Source: UMGS755 sp045602005 (GTDB lineage: Bacteria > Bacillota > Clostridia > UBA1381 > UBA9506). Taken from it: a DNA stretch of 37,055 nt. Both the position numbers and the translations under genes were made by a program. The notes under the pieces are model-generated. The model searched no databases. It had not been told where the DNA came from and worked only from the letters and a program-made list of their open reading frames with translations. Below, one piece after another: positions 31,215-37,055 of this stretch; within the stretch, counting starts at the first letter, position 1, and every line of letters starts with the position of its first letter. The stretch spans positions 1-37,055 of the forward strand of contig JAZSAS010000065.1 of NCBI GenBank assembly GCA_045602005.1, given 5' to 3'.

Positions 31215-32156
31215 ATGAAACGGGAAATTATAACTGTAACCTTGAATCCCTGTATTGACAAAACCATTGAGCTGTGCGGGTTTTGCGAGGGTGGTTTGAA
31301 CCGTGCTGTAAGTGTTCGGGTGGATGCCGGAGGCAAAGGCATTAATGTGGCCAAGGTGTTGGGTTATTTTGGTGCAAAGGTTGTGGCTGTGGGTGTTCTC
31401 GGTAATGGCGGAAGTGATGGAATTTTAGAGGAACTGAAGCATCGCGGGATTAGGCATGATTTTGTTTTGGCACCTGGTGAAACGAGGACCAATTACAAGC
31501 TGTTTGACAATGAAAAACGGCAGATTACCGAAATTAATGAACCAGGCTTTGCGGTGGATGCAGACAAGCTGGAGCAGACCATAGCTCTGATTGAGAAACA
31601 TTTGTCTGATGCTGCGGTTATGGTGCTTGCCGGCAGTGTGGCACCGGGGATTCCAAAGGATATTTACAGGCACTTGACACACCTTGCAGCGCAGCACGAG
31701 GTGCAGGTGATTTTAGATGCTGATGGTCAGGCTCTTGTTGCCGGTTTGGAAGCAAAACCGTTTGTAATTAAGCCTAACCTTTATGAACTTGAGCAGCTTC
31801 ATGGCGGTTCTTTTGAAAGTGATGAGGCGCTCTATGCTTATGGCAGAGAGTTAATTGCCGGCGGTGTTGGGTTGATTGTTCTGTCGATGGGCGGCGACGG
31901 TGCTGTGTATATGACAAAAGAGGCCGGATGGCGGGTGAAGCTAGCCCCCATCGTTTGCCAGAGCACTGTGGGTGCCGGTGATTCGATGGTGGCAGCGACG
32001 GCTTATTCTCTGGCAGAGGGGGCCTCTCTTGAGGAGCTTGCAAAAACCGCTTCGGCTGCAGGCACAGTTACAGCGTCTAAACCGGGAACGGAGGTTTGCC
32101 GTTTGGAGGAAGTTCTGGCATATCGAGAAAAGTTGAGTTTGGAACGAATATGGTAG
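31215..32156 (+). CDS. 1-phosphofructokinase-type kinase (PfkB family)
   Basis: A 313-residue kinase of the FruK/LacC branch of the PfkB family. TVTLNPCIDKTIEL and GGKGINVAKVLGYFG (39-53) form the substrate site, and TVGAGDSMVA (251-260) contains the catalytic Asp256. The most likely substrates are fructose 1-phosphate or tagatose 6-phosphate. No fructose PTS permease or DeoR regulator is nearby, which is unusual for fruK, so I leave the symbol empty. It follows mltG by 28 bases. Confidence 0.85.
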   Translation: MKREIITVTLNPCIDKTIELCGFCEGGLNRAVSVRVDAGGKGINVAKVLGYFGAKVVAVGVLGNGGSDGILEELKHRGIRHDFVLAPGETRTNYKLFDNEKRQITEINEPGFAVDADKLEQTIALIEKHLSDAAVMVLAGSVAPGIPKDIYRHLTHLAAQHEVQVILDADGQALVAGLEAKPFVIKPNLYELEQLHGGSFESDEALYAYGRELIAGGVGLIVLSMGGDGAVYMTKEAGWRVKLAPIVCQSTVGAGDSMVAATAYSLAEGASLEELAKTASAAGTVTASKPGTEVCRLEEVLAYREKLSLERIW

Positions 32157-32192
32157 CCGGCTGCAGCCTTGCATCAAAATTATGTTTTACTA

Positions 32193-32221
32193 TTGATTTT
32201 GAGTATTATTTTGAGTATAAT
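32193..32221 (+). promoter_or_regulatory. Promoter of the CrtO-like/PAP2 pair
   Basis: TTGATT (32193-32198), a 17-base spacer and a perfect TATAAT (32216-32221). The word ATTTTGAGTAT occurs twice in and just around the spacer (about 32196-32206 and 32208-32218), which could be a direct-repeat operator. Confidence 0.65.
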
Positions 32222-32282
32222 AAAAATGTGCTATTGTTAGCTAAATTTCGACATTTTGTCATATAAAGGAGAAGTCACACTC

Positions 32283-32813
32283 ATGAACTTTGTGCGTTGT
32301 CTGGTGTACCTGGCAATGATAAGCTTTTTGTGCTTTCTTTTGGGAAGAGTTATGCCAAAGCACTGGTTTCGGTATGATGCGTTTCCCTTTAAATGCTTTT
32401 CTTTAGAGTGTGATGGGGCAGTTTACGACCATCTTTCTATTCGGCGTTGGAAAGGGAAGCTTTGGGACATGAGTACGGTTTTTCCTGACCTGATGCCGTC
32501 GAAATCTCTTGCGCCCGGGTTTAATGCCAGGCACATCAAGCTGATGATTCAGGAGACCTGTGTGGCAGAATTTATTCATGTTTTGCTGAGCGTTCTGGGT
32601 TTTTTCTGTGTGGAAATATGGAAGAGCCGATGCGGTCTTTTGGTATCTGTTTTGTATTGGATAGGCAATATTCCTTTTTGCTTGGTGCAGCGATATAACC
32701 GTCCGAAATTAGTGCGGATTTTAAAGCGAATGGAAGAACGGCACGGACAGGCTTTGTGTGCAGAACATTTAGAACCGATTGAAACAAACATGCAGTATGA
32801 GGCGGGAATGTAG
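32283..32813 (+). CDS. CrtO-like acyltransferase homologue, membrane protein
   Basis: A 176-residue membrane protein resembling the glycosyl-4,4'-diaponeurosporenoate acyltransferase (CrtO) family, which in Staphylococcus adds the fatty acid in staphyloxanthin synthesis. The supporting features are RRWKGKLWDMS, the IKLMIQETCVAEFIH segment and the late NIPFCLVQRYNRPKL. Hydrophobic helices lie at about 4-22, 92-108 and 115-132. The start at 32283 has AAAGGAG 11 bases upstream; the frame is open to a TTG at 32256, which I reject. No other carotenoid genes are in the window, so the real substrate is probably some other lipid or glycolipid. The PAP2-type gene follows immediately. Confidence 0.65.
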   Translation: MNFVRCLVYLAMISFLCFLLGRVMPKHWFRYDAFPFKCFSLECDGAVYDHLSIRRWKGKLWDMSTVFPDLMPSKSLAPGFNARHIKLMIQETCVAEFIHVLLSVLGFFCVEIWKSRCGLLVSVLYWIGNIPFCLVQRYNRPKLVRILKRMEERHGQALCAEHLEPIETNMQYEAGM

Positions 32814-33497
32814 ATGAAAAACATGGTGGACTATAAGAATTTTCGGCTGAACCGGCTCAATGAGCCGGCATTTTGTCATTTAAAATATTTACTTTATTGG
32901 CCTGTTTATGGGTTGTTTTTTCTCCTTGTGGAGCGTTTGTGGATTCGGGACAGTTATTTTCCCATGCATTGTGCTTTTGATGACCGGATTCCGTTTTGTG
33001 AACTTTTCTTAGTGCCCTATTTGTTTTGGTTTGTGTATCTGATTGGTTTTATGGGATATAGCTTGTTTTTCGACACTGACTCTTTTCGACGTTTTATGCG
33101 ATTCATTATGGTGACTTATACTATGGCGATGGTGGTTTATTTGCTGTTCCCCAACGGTCAACAGTTAAGGCCGGCAGTTTTTGAGCGGGACAATGTTTTG
33201 ACCCGGATGATGCCACTGCTTTATGGCTTTGACACCAACACCAATGTTTGTCCTTCTATTCATGTTATTGGTTCTTTTGCGGTGGCTTTTTCAGCGTGGC
33301 ACAGCAAGCATTTTTCAGGGCCGGTATGGCGGACTGCTTTTATGATTTTAGCCGTGATAATTTCTGTTTCTACTGTATTTTTAAAGCAGCATTCTGTGCT
33401 GGATATTCTGGCGGCGATTCCTGTGTGCGTCATTGGGTATTTGGTCGCTTTTTATGATGTGCATGCAGCCGGAAGGTTCATTGAAGCGACGGAATAA
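32814..33497 (+). CDS. PAP2-type membrane phosphatase
   Basis: A 227-residue membrane protein with about six hydrophobic helices (near 25-45, 65-83, 95-112, 150-165, 173-190 and 197-213). The late motifs CPSIHV (His150) and KQHSVLD (His193, Asp197) are the PSxH and SRxxxxxHxxxD-like catalytic elements of the PAP2 phosphatase superfamily; the second arginine-rich part is replaced by FLKQ. Members remove phosphate from lipid phosphates or transfer phospho-groups in inositol lipids. It starts immediately after the stop of the CrtO-like gene, so the two are coupled. The substrate is unknown. Confidence 0.78.
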   Translation: MKNMVDYKNFRLNRLNEPAFCHLKYLLYWPVYGLFFLLVERLWIRDSYFPMHCAFDDRIPFCELFLVPYLFWFVYLIGFMGYSLFFDTDSFRRFMRFIMVTYTMAMVVYLLFPNGQQLRPAVFERDNVLTRMMPLLYGFDTNTNVCPSIHVIGSFAVAFSAWHSKHFSGPVWRTAFMILAVIISVSTVFLKQHSVLDILAAIPVCVIGYLVAFYDVHAAGRFIEATE

Positions 33498-33570
33498 AAC
33501 CGGTTAATGAATAGTCTGGTGAATGCAGATACATCCACGGGTATTTTTCATAATTTTACATATTATAGGC

Positions 33571-33599
33571 TTGACTTTCATACCTTCAAATGGTAAAAT
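33571..33599 (+). promoter_or_regulatory. Promoter of the GH1 gene
   Basis: TTGACT (33571-33576), a 17-base spacer and TAAAAT (33594-33599). Transcription would start near 33606, about 34 bases before the ATG. No obvious catabolite-repression site is visible in the 142-base gap. Confidence 0.7.
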
Positions 33600-33639
33600 G
33601 ATATCAATCATGTAAACAATTAAAAAAAGAGGTGTTTTT

Positions 33640-34986
33640 ATGTATTTTACTTTCCCAAAAGACTTTATGTTTGGTGCAGCATCTTCTGCCATTCAGATTG
33701 AAGCAGGCTGTAACGAGGGCGGCAAAGGCGAGGATGCGTTAGACCATTTCTGGCAGCTTTATCCTGAAAAATATGGTCATGCTAATCCCAACTTGTCTGC
33801 TGACTTTTATCACAAATACCCTGAAGATATTAAGATGATGAAGGAGCTTGGACTTAAAGCTTTCCGTTTTTCCATCTCCTGGTCCAGAATTTATCCCAAC
33901 GGTCCGGAAGGTGAGCCTTGTCAGGCAGGTATTGATTATTACTCAGATGTAATCAATAAGCTCATTGAGGCTGATATCATTCCGTTTTTTGACCTTTGGC
34001 ACTGCGACCTGCCTTATTGGGTAATTGAAAGAGGCGGCGTTTTAAATCCTGAATTTATTGAATGGTTTGCAAAGTATGCAGAAACCTGCTTTAAGGCCTT
34101 TGGTGACAGAATTCCCTACTGGTCAACCGTTAACGAACCCAACGTTAACGTTATGGGTGCATATGCGTGGGGCGTTACCGCTCCTTTTGAAAAAGACATG
34201 CAAAAATGTATTCTGGCATGCCACAATATGATTCTGGCTCACTTTAAGGCTGTTCGCATTTACAGAAGCCTTGGTTTTAAAGGAAAAATCGGCTTTGTTA
34301 ACCACCTTCAGCTGGCATATGCACTGACTCTTGACAAGAAGGATCAGGAAGCAGCTGAGAGAGATATGGGCTTTTATTCCAACTGGTTTAATGATGCAAT
34401 GTTGTTGGGTCATTATCCGGAAATTTTGATGGATTATCCCTACATCACTGACCTTCTTCCCGAAGGCTATCAGAAGGACTTAGCAGAGAACTTCACCCCG
34501 TCTGACTTCCTTGGCATTAACTGCTACAGCACATACATTATTAAATATGTAGAAAACGGTCAGTTGGATTATGAGGAAGCAATCGGCGATAGCTTGCCTG
34601 TTGATGACTATGGATTCACCGTTAACCCCCAGGGTATTTATGATACACTGGTGTATGCTCAAAACAGATATCCGGGTCTGGAACTCATTATTACAGAAAA
34701 CGGAATCAGTAAGCATAAGTGGGGCAACTATGAAGAAGAGCTTGAGGATGATTATCGTATTGACTACTTACGTGAGCATCTTCGTGGCGTTTCAAGAGCT
34801 ATTAGTGCCGGTGTGCCCGTTACAGGCTATTTCCATTGGAGCCTTATGGACACCAATGAGCTCTATGGCGGTGGTTACAAGCACATGTTCGGATTGATTC
34901 AGGTTCGTTATGATACCTTGGAGCGTGTTCCGAGAAAGAGCTGGTATTATTATAAGCAGATTATTGCTCAGGGCGAAGTTAACTAA
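33640..34986 (+). CDS. bglA: GH1 beta-glucosidase
   Basis: A 448-residue family 1 glycoside hydrolase, with the usual length of bacterial BglA. The acid/base is Glu166 in STVNEPN and the nucleophile is Glu353 in IITENGI. Gln19, His121 and Glu407, which hold the sugar hydroxyls, are present. Two usually tryptophan-containing sites differ: the common FHWDLP reads LWHCDLP, and the common DNFEW reads DTNEL at 404-408. This may alter sugar or aglycone preference. There is no PTS gene nearby, and the phosphate-binding Ser/Lys/Tyr set of 6-phospho-glucosidases is not evident, so it probably acts on unphosphorylated sugars. AGAGGTG lies seven bases upstream of the ATG. It is a single-gene unit. Confidence 0.88.
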   Translation: MYFTFPKDFMFGAASSAIQIEAGCNEGGKGEDALDHFWQLYPEKYGHANPNLSADFYHKYPEDIKMMKELGLKAFRFSISWSRIYPNGPEGEPCQAGIDYYSDVINKLIEADIIPFFDLWHCDLPYWVIERGGVLNPEFIEWFAKYAETCFKAFGDRIPYWSTVNEPNVNVMGAYAWGVTAPFEKDMQKCILACHNMILAHFKAVRIYRSLGFKGKIGFVNHLQLAYALTLDKKDQEAAERDMGFYSNWFNDAMLLGHYPEILMDYPYITDLLPEGYQKDLAENFTPSDFLGINCYSTYIIKYVENGQLDYEEAIGDSLPVDDYGFTVNPQGIYDTLVYAQNRYPGLELIITENGISKHKWGNYEEELEDDYRIDYLREHLRGVSRAISAGVPVTGYFHWSLMDTNELYGGGYKHMFGLIQVRYDTLERVPRKSWYYYKQIIAQGEVN

Positions 34987-35019
34987 AACCCGCCTGTTGA
35001 CATTGTGATGTAAGATAAA

Positions 35020-35055
35020 GGGGAAAACTCGATTGAATGAGTTTTCCTCTTTTTG
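35020..35055 (+). terminator. Terminator of the GH1 gene
   Basis: GGGGAAAACTC-GATTGAAT-GAGTTTTCCTC (35020-35049) forms an 11-pair stem with one G-U pair, followed by five T. Confidence 0.85.
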
Positions 35056-35061
35056 TTTATA

Positions 35062-35095
35062 CAAAAAAAGCAGCCAGTCTTGGGACTGGCTGCTT
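35062..35095 (-). terminator. Terminator of the cotJ operon
   Basis: AGCAGCCAGTC (35069-35079) pairs with GACTGGCTGCT (35084-35094). On the minus strand the stem is followed by seven T. It lies 12 bases beyond the cotJC stop. Confidence 0.85.
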
Positions 35096-35106
35096 GAAAA
35101 TTGACT

Positions 35107-35700
35107 TTAATAGGAATGGTTGGGTTTATGTGTGGGGGTTGATTTCCCGTGCTTTGCCTGAATGCGGTCTAATGCTTCGCCGAAACGCTGGAAATGCACA
35201 ACTTCACGCTGTCGCAGGAAACTGATGACCCGGTTTACATCGGGGTCGCTAGACATTCGCAAGATGTTATCATAGGTTACACGGGCCTTTTGTTCGGCTG
35301 CAAGGTCTTCTACCAAATCGGCGATGGGGTCGCCCTTGGTTTGAAAGCTCATTGATGTGAAAGCCTGACCGGCAGCAGAAGTGGGCCAGATGCCTTTGGC
35401 ATGGTCGACGTAATATAAAGCCAATGGGCTGTTCTCAATTTCTGCCGTGGTGGCGTTTTTTGTCAACTGATGAACCAGTGTGCCCACCATCTCTAAGTGG
35501 GCCATTTCTTCGGTGCCGATATCTGTTAGCAGAGCCTTAGCCACGTCGTCTTTCATAGAGAAACGCTGAGACAGATAGCGCATGGAAGCAGCCATTTCAC
35601 CGTCGGGGCCACCGTATTGGCTGATGATATAGTTAGCGAGCTTTGGGTTGGGCCGCTTAATGTTAATAGGGAATTGTAATTTCTTTTCGTATTGCCACAT
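35107..35700 (-). CDS. cotJC: Spore coat protein CotJC (manganese catalase family)
   Basis: A 197-residue protein of the CotJC/manganese-catalase family. The four-helix dimetal core has candidate ligands in GEMAASMRYLSQRF, TEEMAHLEM, AEQKARVTYD and REVVHFQRF. In Bacillus CotJC is part of the inner spore coat made in the mother cell. GGAGG lies 12 bases upstream, inside the end of cotJB's spacer. It is the third gene of cotJABC. Confidence 0.93.
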   Translation of the reverse strand: MWQYEKKLQFPINIKRPNPKLANYIISQYGGPDGEMAASMRYLSQRFSMKDDVAKALLTDIGTEEMAHLEMVGTLVHQLTKNATTAEIENSPLALYYVDHAKGIWPTSAAGQAFTSMSFQTKGDPIADLVEDLAAEQKARVTYDNILRMSSDPDVNRVISFLRQREVVHFQRFGEALDRIQAKHGKSTPTHKPNHSY

Positions 35701-35718
35701 ATATTTAACCTGCCTCCT

Positions 35719-35976
35719 TTAATTTTCCCAGGGCCAAGGACTGTCAATCCAGGTCCATTCTGTTGTGGAGTTAACCTCAGCCGGTGTTAGGGGGCCAAAA
35801 TGCTCCCGGTAATAGCGTCGGAGTTCTTCAAGCTGGGGGGTTATCTTATGGTATTCTCGCAATGCCCGTTGGTTATCGGGGTGTGTATCTAAAAACAGGA
35901 CCAATTCATTTTGTGTGAAGGAAAGGGCCATGATTTGTTTCATCAGACGGTCTTTGTTTCTGTCTGTTCCTGTCAT
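35719..35976 (-). CDS. cotJB: Spore coat protein CotJB
   Basis: An 85-residue protein of the CotJB family. MKQIMALSFTQNELVLFLDT and the following THPDNQRALREYH are the conserved part, and the C-terminus is rich in tryptophan (TEWTWIDSPWPWEN), as is usual. Two ATG codons follow AGGAGG; the one at 35976 has a six-base spacing and is chosen, whereas the one at 35982 directly abuts the ribosome site. The gene starts ten bases after cotJA. Confidence 0.9.
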   Translation of the reverse strand: MTGTDRNKDRLMKQIMALSFTQNELVLFLDTHPDNQRALREYHKITPQLEELRRYYREHFGPLTPAEVNSTTEWTWIDSPWPWEN

Positions 35977-35986
35977 ATTCATCCTC

Positions 35987-36145
35987 CTAATCCACCTTGG
36001 GACCATACACTGAGATTGGCAAGTCCAATTCAGGGAAAATGGTTCCTCTTTCTAAGCCTTCTTCCGGCGAATAAAGCTCGCCAAACTTTTGTACGGGCAC
36101 ATAGGCATAACCTGTGCGCTCTCTGGTTTGATATAATTCATCCAT
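35987..36145 (-). CDS. cotJA: Spore coat protein CotJA
   Basis: A 52-residue protein found by translating the minus strand upstream of cotJB. YAYVPVQKFGELYSPEEG followed by LERGTIFPELDLPI is the characteristic CotJA core, here nearly the whole protein. The stop codon overlaps the ribosome site of cotJB. An in-frame ATG at 36157 would add four residues, but it directly abuts its AAAGG site; the start at 36145 has AAAGG 12 bases upstream, so neither spacing is ideal. CotJA is an inner coat protein needed for CotJC assembly in Bacillus. Confidence 0.88.
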   Translation of the reverse strand: MDELYQTRERTGYAYVPVQKFGELYSPEEGLERGTIFPELDLPISVYGPKVD

Positions 36146-36194
36146 TTGTAATTTCATCCTTTCTGGAAAATAATGAGTTTGAAGTCTCTACTGC

Positions 36195-36202
36195 ATTCTA
36201 TG
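36195..36202 (-). promoter_or_regulatory. Possible sigma-E type -10 of cotJ
   Basis: The minus strand reads CATAGAAT, one base from the CATACAAT -10 of mother-cell sigma-E promoters, about 50 bases upstream of cotJA. No matching -35 (ATATT type) is seen at the right distance, so this is only a weak candidate. Confidence 0.25.
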
Positions 36203-36327
36203 CAAAAGGTCAAAAAAAGGTGAAAAAGTTTGAAAAAGTGGTAACGAATCTGTGTGAGACAATATATATCAGAATTGGGGATGGGAGAAATTTTGCAAGA
36301 GTTTTTACAATTTTTTCTGAGAATGTC

Positions 36328-36356
36328 TTGACAAATGGTGTGATGGAGTGTATAAT
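36328..36356 (+). promoter_or_regulatory. Consensus sigma-A promoter of the tRNA-Trp locus
   Basis: A perfect TTGACA (36328-36333), a 17-base spacer and a perfect TATAAT (36351-36356). This is the strongest promoter in the window, as expected for stable RNA. Transcription would start near 36363, about 30 bases before the first tRNA-like sequence. Confidence 0.88.
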
Positions 36357-36392
36357 AAAAAAGCATGTGAATTATGGATTACAATTTTATAT

Positions 36393-36443
36393 AGGGGTAT
36401 AGTTCAGCTGGTAGAGCGACGGTCTCCAAAGCCGTGTCCCTAT
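36393..36443 (+). pseudogene. Truncated tRNA-Trp (T arm and 3' acceptor strand missing)
   Basis: The 5' part of a tRNA-Trp is intact: acceptor 5' strand AGGGGTA (36393-36399), D arm GTTC...GAGC (36402-36417), and a perfect five-pair anticodon arm with loop CTCCAAA (36424-36430) and anticodon CCA. After GCCGTGT the T arm and the 3' acceptor strand are gone. Instead CCCTAT (36438-36443) can pair with ATAGGG (36391-36396), closing the D and anticodon arms into a small three-way fold. It lies downstream of a consensus promoter and upstream of a complete tRNA-Trp, so it is probably transcribed. It may be a deletion remnant or a tRNA-like RNA. Confidence 0.7.
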
Positions 36444-36485
36444 GTTGAAAATACTGCATAATAAAAACTTAATATGGCGCTCTTT

Positions 36486-36559
36486 AGGGGTATGATGTAA
36501 TGGTAACATGCCGGTCTCCAAAACCGTTCTTGAGGGTTCGAGTCCTTCTACCCCTGCCA
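36486..36559 (+). tRNA. tRNA-Trp (anticodon CCA)
   Basis: A complete tRNA with acceptor AGGGGTA/TACCCCT, D arm ATGT-AATGGTA-ACAT, anticodon loop CTCCAAA (36516-36522), a four-base variable loop, T arm GAGGG-TTCGAGT-CCTTC, discriminator G and encoded CCA. The first pair of the anticodon stem (C36511 with T36527) is a mismatch. Its D arm differs strongly from that of the truncated copy upstream, so the two are not a recent simple duplication. It reads UGG codons. Confidence 0.93.
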
Positions 36560-36567
36560 ATATATTT

Positions 36568-36598
36568 GGCTCAAACACTGGGTTTGAGCCATTTTTTA
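36568..36598 (+). terminator. Terminator of the tRNA-Trp locus
   Basis: GGCTCAAAC-ACTGG-GTTTGAGCC (36568-36590) is a perfect nine-pair stem followed by ATTTTTTATT. It lies eight bases after the encoded CCA. Confidence 0.9.
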
Positions 36599-36599
36599 T

Positions 36600-37055
36600 T
36601 GTCAAAATTCGAGAGCGGCAATCTTCACTTTTTTGAGCATCAATAGCAATTTTTAGTAATTTTAGATTATATTTCTGATGACGGTGCATGGTCTTGTGTT
36701 TCAAGTAATTATGCCTGAAATGAGCATCAATTTCGCATACGGTCGCATCTGTTTCGGAGCGTTCCGTCTGCTACATCATCATTTTAGCATCACTTGATTT
36801 CGTCAATTCTATCAATTTCGCCTGTAGAGAGTAATTCTACAAAAATATTTTTAATTCTTGCAGATATCATATCCCCAAATACAATTTGGCTTTCCTTTGG
36901 TTACTGTATAACACATTTAAAAGTTATGGCACGGAGAAAATCCGTGCCGTTTCATCCATATAGAATCTAATGCTTTTAAAATATTGATTTTTTATTTTTG
37001 TATATCAGAAAGGAATATACCGTTGGAATAATAACAAGTGCAAAAATTATTGTCA
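36600..37055. other. A/T-rich tail without a confident gene
   Basis: No long credible reading frame is present. The minus strand has a short open stretch (about 36780-36900) ending in VELLSTGEIDRIDEIK that could be the end of a decayed protein, but it has a stop just upstream. The word GAGCATCAAT occurs twice (about 36636 and 36723). A hairpin GGCACGGA-GAAAA-TCCGTGCC lies at 36928-36948. The region may be the edge of the next locus. Confidence 0.4.

Noticed and set aside
35911..36402. 163-codon plus-strand frame
   Set aside because: It lies opposite cotJA and the cotJB start, which are recognisable genes on the minus strand, and it matches no known family.
36387..36704. 105-codon minus-strand frame
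   Set aside because: It is antisense to the tRNA-Trp; the stretch GVEGLEPSRTVLETG is the well-known false translation of a tRNA complement.

Overview
The window looks like chromosomal DNA of a spore-forming member of the Clostridia, probably a gut anaerobe. Evidence for sporulation is a full-length Spo0A and a cotJABC spore-coat operon. Evidence for a gut habitat is a beta-glucuronidase with a glucuronide-type symporter, a KDG/KDPG branch and a GH1 beta-glucosidase. Ribosome binding sites are strong AAGGAGG types, promoters are sigma-A like, and housekeeping genes are tightly packed. No prophage, insertion sequence, CRISPR array or rRNA is recognisable. I cannot name the genus from sequence alone.

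Layout. 1-489: intergenic repeats and hairpins without a credible gene. 490-2884 (-): a cysteine synthase-type PLP enzyme followed by a glutamate-cysteine ligase-like protein. 3081-6325 (-): uidA and a GPH-family symporter, divergent from kdgA-kdgK (6601-8287, +), with a shared regulatory region of about 275 bp. 8364-14344 (+): the purine operon segment purF-purM-purN-purH-purD, followed closely by an amidohydrolase and mutY. 16301-18969 (+): a Pro/Thr-rich membrane protein, tsaE, tsaB, rpiB and a dCMP deaminase-type gene, mostly with overlapping ends. 19177-20013 (-): spo0A. 20014-20528: a long divergent intergenic region. 20529-22628 (+): pnp behind a long leader hairpin. 22720-27558 (+): a B12-binding radical SAM protein, thrS, a small conserved-looking protein and pfkA. 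27631-32156 (+): tsaC, rimI, tsaD, mltG and a 1-phosphofructokinase-type kinase. 32283-33497 (+): a CrtO-like acyltransferase homologue and a PAP2-type membrane phosphatase. 33640-34986 (+): a GH1 beta-glucosidase. 35107-36157 (-): cotJC, cotJB and a very short cotJA. 36328-36598 (+): a consensus promoter, a truncated tRNA-Trp, an intact tRNA-Trp and a terminator. 36600-37055: no confident gene.

How the genes work together. The uid and kdg genes could import and cleave glucuronides and feed ketodeoxygluconate into central metabolism; the uxaC/uxuAB steps between them are not in this window. Five purine genes cover the first step and several later steps of IMP synthesis. tsaB, tsaC, tsaD and tsaE, the bacterial t6A tRNA-modification set, all lie within about 13 kb. 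pfkA and the 1-PFK-type kinase serve glycolysis.

No wholly new defence or mobile system stands out. The observations most worth following up are the T-arm-less tRNA-Trp upstream of a second tRNA-Trp with a different D arm, the pnp leader hairpin, the CrtO-like/PAP2 pair, the Asp-to-His change in the Spo0A acidic pocket, and the thiol-type enzyme pair.
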